Shown here one piece after another: positions 46,879 through 56,532 of a stretch of 64,000 nucleotides of DNA. A program made the position numbers and the translations under genes. Below the pieces are notes generated by a model. That model did not search any database. It saw only the letters and a list, made by a program, of their open reading frames with translations, and was not told the DNA's origin. This DNA is from Pseudomonas sp. 2FG (GTDB lineage Bacteria; Pseudomonadota; Gammaproteobacteria; Pseudomonadales; Pseudomonadaceae): contig NZ_SCMP01000007.1 of NCBI RefSeq assembly GCF_005502935.1, positions 145,510-209,509 on the forward strand, written 5' to 3'. The number at the start of each line of letters is the position of its first letter. Within the stretch, counting starts at the first letter, position 1.

Positions 46879-47334
46879 ATGCTGTTCCAACGCTTGTTCA
46901 CCCTGAGCGGGCTCATCGCCTGCGCGGCGCTCGCCGTGTTCGCCTGGCAATACCAGACGGCCTTCTCCTACGAACCGGTCGGCCCGCGCGCCTACCCGCT
47001 GTTGATCCTCGGCCTGAGCGCAATCGGCCTGATCTACCTGACCATTCGCCCGACCCGCCTGAGCAAAGGGCACGACGACCACCCGCTGGACAACGCCACG
47101 CTGCGCAAGATCGGCCTGTGCATCGTCATGCTGCTGGCCTATGCCGCACTGTTCGAGCCGCTCGGCCTGATCATCAGCAGCAGCCTGGTCGGTATCGGCC
47201 TGGCCATGCTCTATGGCGCGCCCTGGAAACCCGCGGTGCTGGTCAGCCTCGGCCTGGCGATTGGTCTTTATCTGCTGTTCGACAAAGTGCTCGACGTACC
47301 GCTGCCGCTGGGTTTGCTCAGCGTGCTGGAGTGA
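46879..47334 (+). CDS. tctB: Tripartite tricarboxylate transporter small membrane subunit TctB
   Basis: A 151-residue inner-membrane protein with four predicted helices (RLFTLSGLIACAALAVFAWQ, YPLLILGLSAIGLIYLTI, IGLCIVMLLAYAALFEPLGL, and the last pair ending in LGLAIGLYLLFDKVLDVPLP). The motif PRAYPLLI and the late FDKVLDVPLP fit the TctB family, the partner of TctA in citrate/proton or citrate/sodium symport. The ATG at 46879 has GAGGA eight bases upstream; an in-frame ATG at 46822 lies inside the hairpin and is unlikely. tctA starts four bases after its stop. Confidence 0.92.
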   Translation: MLFQRLFTLSGLIACAALAVFAWQYQTAFSYEPVGPRAYPLLILGLSAIGLIYLTIRPTRLSKGHDDHPLDNATLRKIGLCIVMLLAYAALFEPLGLIISSSLVGIGLAMLYGAPWKPAVLVSLGLAIGLYLLFDKVLDVPLPLGLLSVLE

Positions 47335-47338
47335 TGAC

Positions 47339-48853
47339 ATGGATACCTTAAGCTTGCTCGGTCAGGGGTTCGGCGTTGCCATGACCCCCTATAACCTGAC
47401 GGCGGCCCTCATCGGCACCTTTATCGGCACCATAGTCGGGCTGCTACCCGGCCTCGGCCCGATCAACGGCGTAGCGCTGTTGATTCCCGTGGCTTTCGCC
47501 CTCGGCCTGCCACCGGAATCGGCGCTGATCCTGCTCGCCGCCGTCTACCTCGGCTGCGAGTACGGCGGACGCATCTCCTCGATTCTGCTGAACATTCCCG
47601 GCGAGGCCTCGACCCTGATGACCACCCTCGACGGCTACCCGATGGCCCGCCAGGGCCTGGCCGGGGTCGCGCTGTCGCTCTCGGCCTGGAGCTCCTTCGT
47701 CGGCGCGTTCATCGCCATCATCGGCATGGTCCTGTTCGCCCCGCTGCTGGCGAAATGGGCGATTGCCTTCGGCCCGGCGGAGTATTTCGTGCTGATGGTC
47801 TTCGCCATTGTCTGCCTGGGTGGCATGGCCGGCGATAAACCGGTGAAAACCCTGGTTGCGGCGCTGCTCGGGCTGTTCCTCGCGACTATCGGCATCGACG
47901 CCAACAGCGGCGTGTACCGCTTCACCGGCGACAACGTCCACCTGGCCGACGGCATTCAGTTCGTGGTCCTGGTCCTGGGCCTGTTCTCGGTCAGCGAGAT
48001 TCTCCTGATGCTGGAGAAAACCCAGCACGGACAACAGGCGATCAAAGCCAGCGGCCGCATGATGTTCAACTTCAAGGAAGTCACCTTCACCTTCATGACC
48101 ACTCTGCGTGGCGGCCTGATCGGCTTCGTCTTCGGCGTGCTGCCCGGCGCCGGCGCGACCGTCGGCAGTGCGGTGGCCTATATGAGCGAGAAGAATCTGA
48201 TCGGCTCGAAAGGCAAGTTCGGCCAGGGCGACATGCGCGGCCTGGCCGCACCGGAATCCGCCATCGGCGCTTGCGCCTGCGGCAACCTGATCCCCATGCT
48301 GACCCTCGGCGTGCCGGGCTCCGGCACTACCGCGGTGATGCTGGGCGCGCTATCGCTATACAACATCACCCCCGGCCCGCTGCTGTTCCAGAACCAACCG
48401 GACATCGTCTGGGGCCTGATCGCCTCGCTGTTCATCGCCAACATCATGCTGTTGATCCTCAACGTGCCGATGATCCGCGTATTCACCAGCATCCTCAGCG
48501 TGCCGAACTGGGCGCTGGTGCCGCTGATCGCGATCATCACCTCGATCGGCGTCTACGCCGTGCATGCGACGACCTTCGACCTGCTGCTGATGGTCGGCAT
48601 CGGGGTCTTCGGTTACGTCTTGCGCAAGTTGGATTTCCCGCTCTCGGCGCTGCTGCTCGGCTTTGTGCTGGGCGGCTTGATGGAAGATAACCTGCGCCGC
48701 GCACTGTCGATCTCCAACGGCAACCTGGACATTCTCTGGGCCAGCCCGATCAGCATCGGCTGCTGGGTGCTGGTAGCGGCCATGCTGGTGCTGCCGATCG
48801 TCCGTATCCTGCGTAAGCGTGCTGCCCTGCGGCGCGAGCTGGCGAATGGCTGA
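47339..48853 (+). CDS. tctA: Tripartite tricarboxylate transporter large membrane subunit TctA
   Basis: A 504-residue inner-membrane permease with about 12 helices. The family signatures are GTIVGLLPGLGPINGVALLIP, GEASTLMTTLDGYPMARQG, GVLPGAGATVGSAVAYMSEK and GVPGSGTTAVMLGAL; the last two are the paired Gly-rich loops thought to form the transport site. It uses the TctC-bound substrate. Start ATG at 47339 with GGAG about seven bases upstream. Its TGA is overlapped by eight bases by the next gene. Confidence 0.95.
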   Translation: MDTLSLLGQGFGVAMTPYNLTAALIGTFIGTIVGLLPGLGPINGVALLIPVAFALGLPPESALILLAAVYLGCEYGGRISSILLNIPGEASTLMTTLDGYPMARQGLAGVALSLSAWSSFVGAFIAIIGMVLFAPLLAKWAIAFGPAEYFVLMVFAIVCLGGMAGDKPVKTLVAALLGLFLATIGIDANSGVYRFTGDNVHLADGIQFVVLVLGLFSVSEILLMLEKTQHGQQAIKASGRMMFNFKEVTFTFMTTLRGGLIGFVFGVLPGAGATVGSAVAYMSEKNLIGSKGKFGQGDMRGLAAPESAIGACACGNLIPMLTLGVPGSGTTAVMLGALSLYNITPGPLLFQNQPDIVWGLIASLFIANIMLLILNVPMIRVFTSILSVPNWALVPLIAIITSIGVYAVHATTFDLLLMVGIGVFGYVLRKLDFPLSALLLGFVLGGLMEDNLRRALSISNGNLDILWASPISIGCWVLVAAMLVLPIVRILRKRAALRRELANG

Positions 48854-49877
48854 AAGAACCTGGCCGGACTGGTGGGGAACGCCGCTGGTCGGCCTGGCCG
48901 GCGGCTACCTGGCCAGCCTGGTTGACTGGCCACTGCCGTGGATGATCGGCTCGTTGCTGACGGTGATTCTGCTGCGCTGCCTGGCGGGCTGGCAGTTGGC
49001 TGAAGTACCCGGCGCCCGCAAATGCGGGCAATGGATCATCGGCATTGGCATCGGCCTGCACTTCACCCCGGCGGTGCTCGAACAGGTGCTGTCGCATAAC
49101 GGCATCATCCTGGTCGGCGCGCTGCTGACCACACTGTCCTGCCTGATCGGCGTCTCGCTACTGCGCCGCAGCGGCGAGGATCGCGCCACCGCGTTCTTCG
49201 CCAGCATGCCGGGCGGCGCCAGCGAAATGCTCAACCTCGGCGCCCGCAATGGCGCCATCGCCAGCCGGGTCGCGGCCGGGCAAAGTCTGCGTCTGCTGCT
49301 GGTGATACTTAGTGTGCCCGCGTTGTTCCAGTGGCTGCTGGGTGCTGGAGCGCCCGTACATCAAGCCGCAGCGGTGGACTGGCGCTGGCTGGCCCTGCTG
49401 TTTCCCACAGGTGCGCTGGTGGCGGTGTTCTGGCAACGCCTGCGCCAACCGAATCCCTGGCTGCTCGGCCCGCTGGTGGTCAGCGCGGCGATCAGCCTCG
49501 GCTTCGACCTGCAGATCGGCCTGCCCGGCTTCGCTAGCGCGCTGGGCCAATGGTTGATCGGCAGTGCGCTGGGTTGCCACTTCGACAGGCTGTTCTTTCG
49601 CAGGGCACCCGCGTTTATCGCTCGCACTCTGCTGGCTACCGCCTTGATGATGCTGTTCGCCGCGCTCGCCGCGCAGGTTTTGGGTTGGCTCGGCGCGCTG
49701 GATCAGCAGGCGCTGATGCTCGGCATGATGCCCGGCGGCATCGCCGAGCTCAGCTTGACGGCCGAGGCACTCCACCTCTCGGTGCCGCTGGTGACGGCGT
49801 TGCAGGTGTTGCGGTTATTGCTGGTGCTGTTTCTCGCAGAGCCGGTGTTCAGGCTCTGGCAGAAACATCAGCCCTGA
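48846..49877 (+). CDS. AbrB-family (duplicated AbrB domain) membrane protein
   Basis: A 343-residue hydrophobic protein with about ten helices in two homologous halves, each with a GlyPro-type turn: [14 protein letters not shown] and [15 protein letters not shown], and the pair [13 protein letters not shown] / [13 protein letters not shown]. This is the AbrB duplication family, often labelled a regulator but really a membrane protein, possibly an ammonia- or carboxylate-related permease. The link is translational: its ATG lies eight bases inside tctA, so it belongs to the tricarboxylate operon, as in PAO1 PA0751. It converges with ung and overlaps it by 10 bases. Confidence 0.85.
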   Translation: MAERTWPDWWGTPLVGLAGGYLASLVDWPLPWMIGSLLTVILLRCLAGWQLAEVPGARKCGQWIIGIGIGLHFTPAVLEQVLSHNGIILVGALLTTLSCLIGVSLLRRSGEDRATAFFASMPGGASEMLNLGARNGAIASRVAAGQSLRLLLVILSVPALFQWLLGAGAPVHQAAAVDWRWLALLFPTGALVAVFWQRLRQPNPWLLGPLVVSAAISLGFDLQIGLPGFASALGQWLIGSALGCHFDRLFFRRAPAFIARTLLATALMMLFAALAAQVLGWLGALDQQALMLGMMPGGIAELSLTAEALHLSVPLVTALQVLRLLLVLFLAEPVFRLWQKHQP

Positions 49878-50572
49878 CTCAGCTCCGGCAGTCGCCAGTC
49901 GATCGGCTCGAGGCCGTGTTGCAGCAGAAACTTATTGGTGCGGCCAAAGTGCCCGTTACCGATAAAACCGCGATGGGCCGACAACGGCGAGGGGTGCGGC
50001 GAGCGCAGGATCAGGTGCTTGGTCGGGTCGATCAGGCTTTCCTTCTTCTGCGCATGGGCGCCCCAGAGCAGGAAAACCAGGCGCGGCTGATGGGCGCTGA
50101 CCGCTTCAATGACCTTATCGGTAAACAGCTGCCAGCCCTTGCCCGCGTGGGAGCCGGCGAGCGCACGCTCGACGGTCAGCGAGGTATTGAGCAGCAACAC
50201 GCCCTGCTCCGCCCAACTCTGCAGGCAGCCGTGCTGGGCGATCTCGATATTCTGGTCGCGCTTCAGTTCCTTGTAGATGTTCAGCAAGGACGGCGGCGGG
50301 GCTACCCCCGGCTGCACCGAGAAACACAAGCCATGGGCCTGGCCGGGGCCGTGATAGGGGTCCTGGCCGATGATCACCACCTTGACCCGATCCAGCGGCG
50401 TCAGGTTGAGCGCGTTGAAGATCAGCGGCCGTGGCGGATAGATCTCCTTACCGGCCGCCGCCTCATTGCGCAAGAACTCGCTCAGCTCGCGCATATAGGG
50501 CTTGTCGAATTCCTCGCGCAGGGCGTTTTTCCAACCCGCTTCGAGTTTGATACGGTCATCCGCGGCGTTCAT
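49868..50572 (-). CDS. ung: Uracil-DNA glycosylase
   Basis: A 234-residue family 1 uracil-DNA glycosylase removing uracil from DNA to start base-excision repair. The catalytic water-activating Asp is in [20 protein letters not shown], the uracil-binding Asn in [11 protein letters not shown], and the His of the DNA-minor-groove loop in [11 protein letters not shown]. The tail IDWRLPEL is typical. It is a single leftward gene with its own start at 50572. Confidence 0.97.
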   Translation of the reverse strand: MNAADDRIKLEAGWKNALREEFDKPYMRELSEFLRNEAAAGKEIYPPRPLIFNALNLTPLDRVKVVIIGQDPYHGPGQAHGLCFSVQPGVAPPPSLLNIYKELKRDQNIEIAQHGCLQSWAEQGVLLLNTSLTVERALAGSHAGKGWQLFTDKVIEAVSAHQPRLVFLLWGAHAQKKESLIDPTKHLILRSPHPSPLSAHRGFIGNGHFGRTNKFLLQHGLEPIDWRLPELSQG

Positions 50573-50732
50573 CCATCCCCCCAGCAGGCCTGCGCGTAGC
50601 GCGGCCTGAACACGAACAAAAACGGCAACCTAGAGAAGCGCTCCGGGCAAGTCAAGGCAAGTGCCGATACGGCGCCACCGGCATGGCGATCATTGCACCC
50701 GCTCCTACGCGATAGTCCAATCTCTATGCCCA

Positions 50733-51614
50733 TCAGCCCTGGTGCAGCGCCCGGTAGTGACTGGGCGCCATGCCGACGACTTTGCGAAATAACCGCGAGA
50801 AGTAATACACGTCCTCGTAACCCAACTGCTCGGCAACCTGGCCGATACCCTGCTCGCCCTCATCCAGCAGACGGCAGGCGTGGGCCATTTTCAGCCGGAT
50901 AAAGTCCTGGATCGGCGCGTAGCCGGTCAGCGCACGGTAGGTCTTGGCGAAGTGAAAGCGCGACAGCTTGAACTGCGCCGCCAGTTGGTCGAGGTTCAGC
51001 GCGCCGTGTAGATGGGCGCGCATCACCGCCTGCACCGCATCCACATCCAACACCCGTCCAGACTTCAGCGTGGCCCGCGCCGGCAGGACCGCCAGGGAAG
51101 TCAGCAGCATCTGCAACTGGTGCGCCGCCAGAATGAAATGCGGCAGGCTCAGGCCTTGCCGGCGTAACCCCAGCAGCGCATCGAACTCCGCCAGCAGACG
51201 CGGTTGCACGCCAATCCGCCAGATCGGCCCCTCGCCCAGCGGGCGCAAAAACTCCGCCGCCAACTCGCCCTCGAAATGCACCCAATAGAGCGTCCAGGGT
51301 CGGTTGGCGTCCGCGCCGTAGGCATGTGCGCGACCTTTTGGCAGCAACAGCAGATCACCACCGCCGACCTCGAATCGTCCATCCTCGGTTTCCAACCAAC
51401 CCTGGCCGGCGCGGCAATAGAGCAGTAGATGATCCTCCGGCTGCGGGCGACTCATGCGATGCCCGTATGCCTCGGGATAAAACCCCAACGCCAGCGGATA
51501 GCAGCCCATCGCCAGCGGATGACGGGAAAGCGCCCGGCGCAGGCGCGGCGGCGTGATAAAGCGCAGGCCATTGGCCGGCAGGGGCCAGTTGGAGGTTTCG
51601 ACGCTACGGACCAT
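50733..51614 (-). CDS. mmsR: AraC-family activator of the valine/isobutyrate operon (MmsR-like)
   Basis: A 293-residue regulator: N-terminal AraC-type cupin domain ([34 protein letters not shown]) and C-terminal double helix-turn-helix ([20 protein letters not shown], and [25 protein letters not shown]). It is divergent from mmsA and should activate it; a textbook AraC-type direct repeat lies in between at 51658-51694. I choose the ATG at 51614 ([13 protein letters not shown]) with AAGGATGG upstream; longer starts (ATG 51671, TTG 51707) would run through that operator. The position corresponds to PAO1 PA0748, which I recall being annotated as frameshifted there; here the frame is whole. Confidence 0.85.
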   Translation of the reverse strand: MVRSVETSNWPLPANGLRFITPPRLRRALSRHPLAMGCYPLALGFYPEAYGHRMSRPQPEDHLLLYCRAGQGWLETEDGRFEVGGGDLLLLPKGRAHAYGADANRPWTLYWVHFEGELAAEFLRPLGEGPIWRIGVQPRLLAEFDALLGLRRQGLSLPHFILAAHQLQMLLTSLAVLPARATLKSGRVLDVDAVQAVMRAHLHGALNLDQLAAQFKLSRFHFAKTYRALTGYAPIQDFIRLKMAHACRLLDEGEQGIGQVAEQLGYEDVYYFSRLFRKVVGMAPSHYRALHQG

Positions 51615-51657
51615 GCGGTGCCATCCTTCGGCCTGGCGGGCCGAGCGATAATCAATC

Positions 51658-51694
51658 CCAAGATCGTCCATCCACCGACCAAGATCGTCAATCC
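51658..51694. promoter_or_regulatory. AraC-type operator: 16-bp direct repeat with 21-bp period
   Basis: CCAAGATCGTCCATCC (51658-51673) and CCAAGATCGTCAATCC (51679-51694) differ at one base and are two helical turns apart. They lie between mmsR and mmsA, upstream of a TATATA at 51715-51720, so they are probably the activator site for mmsA and the following genes. Confidence 0.7.
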
Positions 51695-51754
51695 TCAGCA
51701 CGCCCAACAGTCGCTATATATAAATGTCGGCAACCCCATCCCGTGGAGAGTGCG

Positions 51755-53248
51755 ATGAGCAAGCTAATGGCGCAATTGATTGCCGGTGAGTGGCGCGAGA
51801 GCCGTTCCCGCGAGCTGATCGAAGTGACCGACCCGGCGACTCAGGAAGTCCTGGCCCTGGCCCCCAAGGCCACCCACGAGGAAATCGAAGCCGCCATCGC
51901 CAGCGCCAAGGAAAGCTTCCTCAGCTGGCGTGAAGTGCCGGTATCCGAGCGTGCGCGCCTGATGCTGCGCTACCAGCACCTGCTCAAGGAACACCACGAC
52001 GAGCTGGCGGAAATCCTCGCCAAGGAAACCGGCAAGACCTTCGCCGATGCCAAGGGCGACGTCTGGCGCGGCATCGAAGTCGCCGAGCAGGCCGCCAACA
52101 TCGCCAGCCTGATGATGGGCGAAACCGTCGAAAACGTCGCCCGCGGTATCGATACCGCCAGCTGGATCCAGCCGCTCGGCGTCTGCGTCGGCATCACCCC
52201 GTTCAACTTCCCGGCGATGATTCCCCTGTGGATGTTCCCGCTGGCCATCGCCGCCGGCAACTGCTTCATCCTCAAACCGTCCGAACAGGACCCCATGACC
52301 CCCAACCGGCTGGCCGAGCTGTTTATCCAGGCCGGCGCCCCGAAAGGCGTGCTGCAGGTGCTGCACGGTGGCCGCGAACAAGTCGACGCCCTGCTCACCC
52401 ACCCGGATATCCGCGCCATCTCCTTCGTCGGCTCGGTGCCGGTGGGCCAGCATATCTACCGCACCGGCACCGCCCATCTGAAGCGCGTGCAAGCCTTCGC
52501 CGGGGCGAAGAACCATATGGTGATAATGCCCGACGCGAACAAGGGTCAGGTGCTGAGCAACCTGGTTGGCGCCAGCTGCGGCGCCGCCGGGCAACGCTGC
52601 ATGGCGATCAGCGTGGCGGTCTTCGTCGGCGCAGCGAACAACTGGATCCCCGAGCTGGCCGGGCAAATGGCCGAACTGCGCCCCGGCTACTGGAATGACC
52701 CGCACGCCGCCTACGGTCCGCTGATCAGCCAGCACGCCAAGCAACGCGTGCAACGCCTGATTGCCGAAGGCAAAGCCGAAGGCGCCGAGTGCCTGCTCGA
52801 CGGCAGCCACTGCACAGTGCCTGGCTACCCCAACGGCAACTGGCTCGGCCCCAGCCTGTTCCGTGGGGTCACCACCAAGATGGGCCTGTACCGCGAAGAA
52901 ATCTTCGGCCCGGTGCTGGTGTGCATGGAGGTCGAGAGCCTGGCGGACGCGATCAAACTGATCAACGACAGCCCCTACGGCAACGGCACCTCGATCTTCA
53001 CCAGCTCGGGTGGCGCCGCGCGGCACTTCCAGCACGACATCGAAGTCGGCCAGGTCGGCATCAACGTGCCGGTGCCGGTACCGCTGCCGTTCTTCTCCTT
53101 CACCGGCTGGAAAGGCTCGTTCTACGGCGACCTGCACGCCTACGGCAAACAGGCCGTGCGCTTCTACAGCGAGACCAAGACCGTCACCAGCCGCTGGTTC
53201 GATGAGAGTCCGGTGACTGGGCCGAATATGACCATTCAGTTGAAGTAG
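51755..53248 (+). CDS. mmsA: CoA-acylating methylmalonate-semialdehyde dehydrogenase MmsA
   Basis: A 497-residue NAD-dependent aldehyde dehydrogenase that converts methylmalonate semialdehyde with CoA to propionyl-CoA and CO2, the last step of distal valine catabolism. Family marks are [48 protein letters not shown], catalytic Cys in [14 protein letters not shown] and [19 protein letters not shown]. The non-Glu active site (no general-base Glu in the usual position) is typical of the CoA-acylating type. Start at 51755 with GGAGAG upstream. First gene of the rightward operon; a 14-bp hairpin follows it. Confidence 0.94.
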   Translation: MSKLMAQLIAGEWRESRSRELIEVTDPATQEVLALAPKATHEEIEAAIASAKESFLSWREVPVSERARLMLRYQHLLKEHHDELAEILAKETGKTFADAKGDVWRGIEVAEQAANIASLMMGETVENVARGIDTASWIQPLGVCVGITPFNFPAMIPLWMFPLAIAAGNCFILKPSEQDPMTPNRLAELFIQAGAPKGVLQVLHGGREQVDALLTHPDIRAISFVGSVPVGQHIYRTGTAHLKRVQAFAGAKNHMVIMPDANKGQVLSNLVGASCGAAGQRCMAISVAVFVGAANNWIPELAGQMAELRPGYWNDPHAAYGPLISQHAKQRVQRLIAEGKAEGAECLLDGSHCTVPGYPNGNWLGPSLFRGVTTKMGLYREEIFGPVLVCMEVESLADAIKLINDSPYGNGTSIFTSSGGAARHFQHDIEVGQVGINVPVPVPLPFFSFTGWKGSFYGDLHAYGKQAVRFYSETKTVTSRWFDESPVTGPNMTIQLK

Positions 53249-53261
53249 GCCGATTAAAACC

Positions 53262-53299
53262 CGCCGAAACCCAGCGCAACATCAAGCTGGGTTTCGGCG
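53262..53299 (+). promoter_or_regulatory. 14-bp perfect hairpin between mmsA and acyl-CoA dehydrogenase gene
   Basis: CGCCGAAACCCAGC and GCTGGGTTTCGGCG pair exactly around a ten-base loop, 13 bases after the mmsA stop and 14 before the next ATG. There is no T-run. It is likely an mRNA-processing or attenuation element that sets mmsA apart from the downstream genes. Confidence 0.6.
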
Positions 53300-53313
53300 C
53301 ACATGGAGAAGAC

Positions 53314-54477
53314 ATGGATTTCGACCTTTCTGAAGAACAACGCCTGCTGGTGGAGAGTGCGCGGGCCTTCGCCAGCCATGAACTGGCACCGCACGCCGCC
53401 GACTGGGATCGTGACCATCACTTCCCCGTGGACGTGATCCGCCGCGCCGCCGAGCAGGGTTATCTGGCCCTGTATATCGGCGAGGAGGATGGCGGCCTGG
53501 GGCTCTCGCGGCTGTCGACCTCGCTGATCTTCGAGCAGCTGTCGGCCGGCTGTGTCGCCACCACCGCCTACCTGACCATTCACAACATGGCCAGTTGGAT
53601 GCTCGCCAGCTTTGCCGACCCGGCGTTGAAAGCCGAATGGCTACCACGCCTGATCAGCGGCGAGCTGCTCGCCTCGTACTGCCTGACCGAACCGGACGCC
53701 GGCTCCGATGCCGCGCACCTGCGCACCCGCGCCAGACGCGAGGGTGACGAGTACCTCATCGACGGCAGCAAGTCGTTTATCTCCGGCGCCGGCAGCACCG
53801 AAGTTCTGATCGTCATGGCGCGTACCGGGGAAGACGGCGCCAAGGGCATCTCCTGCTTTCTGGTGCCGGCCGATGCCCCCGGCGTGCGCTATGGGCGCAA
53901 TGAATTGAAGATGGGCTGGCGGGCGCAGCCGACCCGTTCGATCAGCTTCGAGGGCGTGCGCATTCCGGCGGGCAACCGCATCGGCCCGGAAGGCCAGGGC
54001 TTCGTCTACGCGATGAAGGGCCTGGATGGCGGCCGCCTGAATATCGCCAGCTGCTCGCTCGGCGCGGCCCAGGCCGCGCTCGAGCAATCGCTGCGCTATG
54101 TCGAGGAGCGCAAGCAATTCGGCAAAGCGCTGGCAGAGTTCCAGGCCCTGCAGTTCAAGCTCGCCGACATGCTCACCGACCTCACCGCCAGCCGGCAGAT
54201 GGTGCGCCTGGCCGCGCACAAGCTCGACCAGCAACACCCGGAAGCCAGCCTCTACTGTGCCATGGCCAAGCGCTTCGCCACCGACCAGTGCTTCGAGCTG
54301 TGCAATGCGGCGCTGCAACTGCACGGCGGCTATGGCTACCTGAATGATTACCCGCTGGAGCGCTGGGTACGCGACAGTCGCGTGCACCAGATCCTCGAGG
54401 GCACTAACGAAATCATGCGCGTGATCGTGGCGCGACGCCTGCTGGAGCAAGGCGGTATGCTCGATCAACTGCTGTAA
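53314..54477 (+). CDS. Acyl-CoA dehydrogenase, probably isobutyryl-CoA dehydrogenase
   Basis: A 387-residue FAD-dependent acyl-CoA dehydrogenase. It shows YCLTEPDAGSDAAHLRTRA (flavin loop), KMGWRAQPTRSISFEGVRIP, the signature RKQFGKALAEFQALQFKLADM and QLHGGYGYLNDYPLERWVRD. The catalytic Glu is in QILEGTNEIMRVIVARRLL near the C-terminus. With mmsA, two crotonase-family enzymes and a 3-hydroxyisobutyrate dehydrogenase alongside, the natural substrate is isobutyryl-CoA from valine, giving methacrylyl-CoA. It corresponds by place to PAO1 PA0746. A medium-chain role, which would suit the dspI idea, cannot be excluded. Confidence 0.9.
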   Translation: MDFDLSEEQRLLVESARAFASHELAPHAADWDRDHHFPVDVIRRAAEQGYLALYIGEEDGGLGLSRLSTSLIFEQLSAGCVATTAYLTIHNMASWMLASFADPALKAEWLPRLISGELLASYCLTEPDAGSDAAHLRTRARREGDEYLIDGSKSFISGAGSTEVLIVMARTGEDGAKGISCFLVPADAPGVRYGRNELKMGWRAQPTRSISFEGVRIPAGNRIGPEGQGFVYAMKGLDGGRLNIASCSLGAAQAALEQSLRYVEERKQFGKALAEFQALQFKLADMLTDLTASRQMVRLAAHKLDQQHPEASLYCAMAKRFATDQCFELCNAALQLHGGYGYLNDYPLERWVRDSRVHQILEGTNEIMRVIVARRLLEQGGMLDQLL

Positions 54478-54503
54478 CTGACGAAAACAGGGATAAATCG
54501 CTT

Positions 54504-55322
54504 ATGAGCAACGCCGTAGAAGCCTACAACCCCGGTCTCTTCGACCTGACCCACAAGCTGACGGTGGAGAAGCACGGGCACACCGCCCTGCTCACCATCA
54601 ACCACCCGCCGGCCAATACCTGGGATCGCGACTCGCTGATCGGCCTCAAGCAACTGATCGAGCACCTCAATCGCGATGACGCTATCTACGCCCTGGTAAT
54701 CACCGGCCAAGGCAGCAAATTCTTCAGCGCCGGGGCCGACCTGAAGCTCTTCGCCGATGGCGATAAGGCCCGCGCCCGCGAGATGGCCCGGTGTTTCGGT
54801 GAAGCCTTCGAGGCCCTGCGCGATTTCCGCGGCGTGTCGATTGCCGCGATCAATGGCTACGCCATGGGCGGCGGCCTGGAGTGCGCCCTGGCCTGCGACA
54901 TCCGCATCGCCGAGCGCCAGGCACAAATGGCCCTGCCGGAAGCCACGGTCGGCCTGTTGCCGTGCGCCGGCGGCACCCAGGCGCTGCCCTGGCTGATCGG
55001 CGAGGGCTGGGCCAAACGCATGATTCTCTGCGGCGAGCGCGTCGATGCGGAAACCGCCCTGCGCATCGGCCTGGTCGAACAAGTGGTGGACAACGGGGAA
55101 GCCCGCGGCCATGCCCTGCTGCTCGCGGCCAAAGTCGCGCGGCAGAGCCCGGTCGCGGTGCGCACCATCAAGCCGCTGCTGCAGGGCGCCCGCGAACGCG
55201 GGCCGAACAGCTGGCTGCCCGAGGAGCGCGAGCGCTTCGTCGACCTGTTCGATGCCGACGACACCCGCGAAGGCGTCAACGCCTTCCTGGAAAAACGCGA
55301 CCCGCAATGGCGCAACCGATAA
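54504..55322 (+). CDS. Enoyl-CoA hydratase (crotonase family; DspI-like by position)
   Basis: A 272-residue crotonase-fold enzyme. The oxyanion hole blocks are KFFSAGADLKLF and INGYAMGGGLECALACDIRI, with the catalytic acidic residue in LPEATVGLLPCAGGTQAL (one Glu visible, the second position is Pro/Cys). In the operon it would hydrate methacrylyl-CoA to 3-hydroxyisobutyryl-CoA. In PAO1 the gene at this place, PA0745 (dspI), is needed to make cis-2-decenoic acid, the fatty-acid signal that disperses biofilms, and has the same length as I remember it. I cannot decide between these roles from the sequence. Start at 54504, 26 bases after the dehydrogenase. Confidence 0.9.
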   Translation: MSNAVEAYNPGLFDLTHKLTVEKHGHTALLTINHPPANTWDRDSLIGLKQLIEHLNRDDAIYALVITGQGSKFFSAGADLKLFADGDKARAREMARCFGEAFEALRDFRGVSIAAINGYAMGGGLECALACDIRIAERQAQMALPEATVGLLPCAGGTQALPWLIGEGWAKRMILCGERVDAETALRIGLVEQVVDNGEARGHALLLAAKVARQSPVAVRTIKPLLQGARERGPNSWLPEERERFVDLFDADDTREGVNAFLEKRDPQWRNR

Positions 55323-55331
55323 GCCTAGATG

Positions 55332-55381
55332 GTGCGCACAGCGCACTCTACACACACCCGTAGGGTGCGCCGCGCGCACCA
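55332..55381. repeat. GTAGGGTGCGC-type palindromic repeat
   Basis: GGTGCGC at 55332-55338 and 55365-55371, with GCGCACC at 55375-55381, form hairpins (the inner one with a three-base loop) around CCGTAGGGTGCGC. This is a common intergenic repeat of Pseudomonas, here in the gap between the two crotonase genes. Confidence 0.6.
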
Positions 55382-55393
55382 GGAACCGGCAAC

Positions 55394-56497
55394 ATGAACG
55401 TAACTTTCGAAGAGCTCGTGAGTCGGCACGGCGCCCGCATCGGCATCGCCAGCCTGGATGCCGAACAGAGCCTGAATGCCCTCTCGCTGTCGATGATCGA
55501 GGTATTGGACGCCAAACTGCACGCCTGGGCCGCAGACCCCGACATCGCCTGCGTGATCCTGCGGGGCAACGGGCCGAAAGCCTTCTGCGCCGGCGGCGAT
55601 GTACGCCGGCTGGTCGATGCCTGCCGCGAGCATCCCGGCCAGGTACCGCCGTTGGCCGGGCGCTTCTTCGCCGACGAATACCGCCTCGACCACCGCATCC
55701 ACACCTATCCGAAGCCACTGATCTGTTGGGCCCACGGCTATGTGCTGGGCGGCGGGCTGGGTTTGATGCAAGGCGCGGGCATCCGCATCGTCACCCCGAG
55801 CAGCCGCCTGGCGATGCCGGAAATCAATATCGGCCTGTATCCGGATGTCGGCGGCAGTTGGTTCCTCAGCCGCCTGCCGGGCAAGCTCGGCCTGTTCCTC
55901 GGTCTGACCGCCACGCAAATCAATGCCCAGGATGCGCTCGATCTCGGCCTGGCCGACCGCTTCCTGCGTGACGAGCAGCAGGACGAATTGATCCAGGGCC
56001 TGCTGCAACTGAACTGGCAAGAACAACCGGCCATGCAGCTGAACAGCCTACTCAAAGCCATGGAGCACGAGGCCACTCAGCAACTGCCGCAAGCCCAGTT
56101 GCTCACGCGGCGCAACACTATCGACAAGCTGCTGGATGTCGCCGACCTCCCCAGTGCCTGGCGCGCCATCGGCGCCCTGCAAGACGCTAGCGACCCACTG
56201 CTCAGCCGCGCGGCCAAGACCCTGACGGCTGGCTGCCCGCTCACCGCGCACCTGGTGTGGGCGCAGATCGAACGGGGCAAACACCTGTCACTCGCGCAGG
56301 TGTTCCAGATGGAATACACCATGAGCCTGAACTGCTGTCGCCACCCGGAATTCCCCGAAGGCGTACGCGCCCGCCTGATCGACAAGGACAACGCGCCGCG
56401 CTGGCACTGGCCGGACGTCGCCAACATCCCCGCAGCCGTCATCGAGGCGCACTTCCAGCCGACCTGGGAAGGTCCGCACCCGCTGGCGGACTTGTAA
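55394..56497 (+). CDS. 3-hydroxyisobutyryl-CoA hydrolase-type enoyl-CoA hydratase/isomerase family protein
   Basis: A 367-residue crotonase-superfamily enzyme, longer than hydratases because of the C-terminal extension typical of 3-hydroxyisobutyryl-CoA hydrolases. Hallmarks are KAFCAGGDVRRLVDACREH, YPKPLICWAHGYVLGGGLGL, MPEINIGLYPDVGGSWFLSRLPG (catalytic Glu and Asp) and EYTMSLNCCRHPEFPEGVRA, LIDKDNAPRW. It releases free 3-hydroxyisobutyrate for the next enzyme, sparing the cell reactive methacrylyl-CoA. It follows the hydratase after a palindromic repeat. The start at 55394 has GGAACCGG upstream. Confidence 0.9.
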   Translation: MNVTFEELVSRHGARIGIASLDAEQSLNALSLSMIEVLDAKLHAWAADPDIACVILRGNGPKAFCAGGDVRRLVDACREHPGQVPPLAGRFFADEYRLDHRIHTYPKPLICWAHGYVLGGGLGLMQGAGIRIVTPSSRLAMPEINIGLYPDVGGSWFLSRLPGKLGLFLGLTATQINAQDALDLGLADRFLRDEQQDELIQGLLQLNWQEQPAMQLNSLLKAMEHEATQQLPQAQLLTRRNTIDKLLDVADLPSAWRAIGALQDASDPLLSRAAKTLTAGCPLTAHLVWAQIERGKHLSLAQVFQMEYTMSLNCCRHPEFPEGVRARLIDKDNAPRWHWPDVANIPAAVIEAHFQPTWEGPHPLADL

Positions 56498-56532
56498 ACC
56501 ACATCGCCTCACCTCGGCCAAGGAGCACAACC

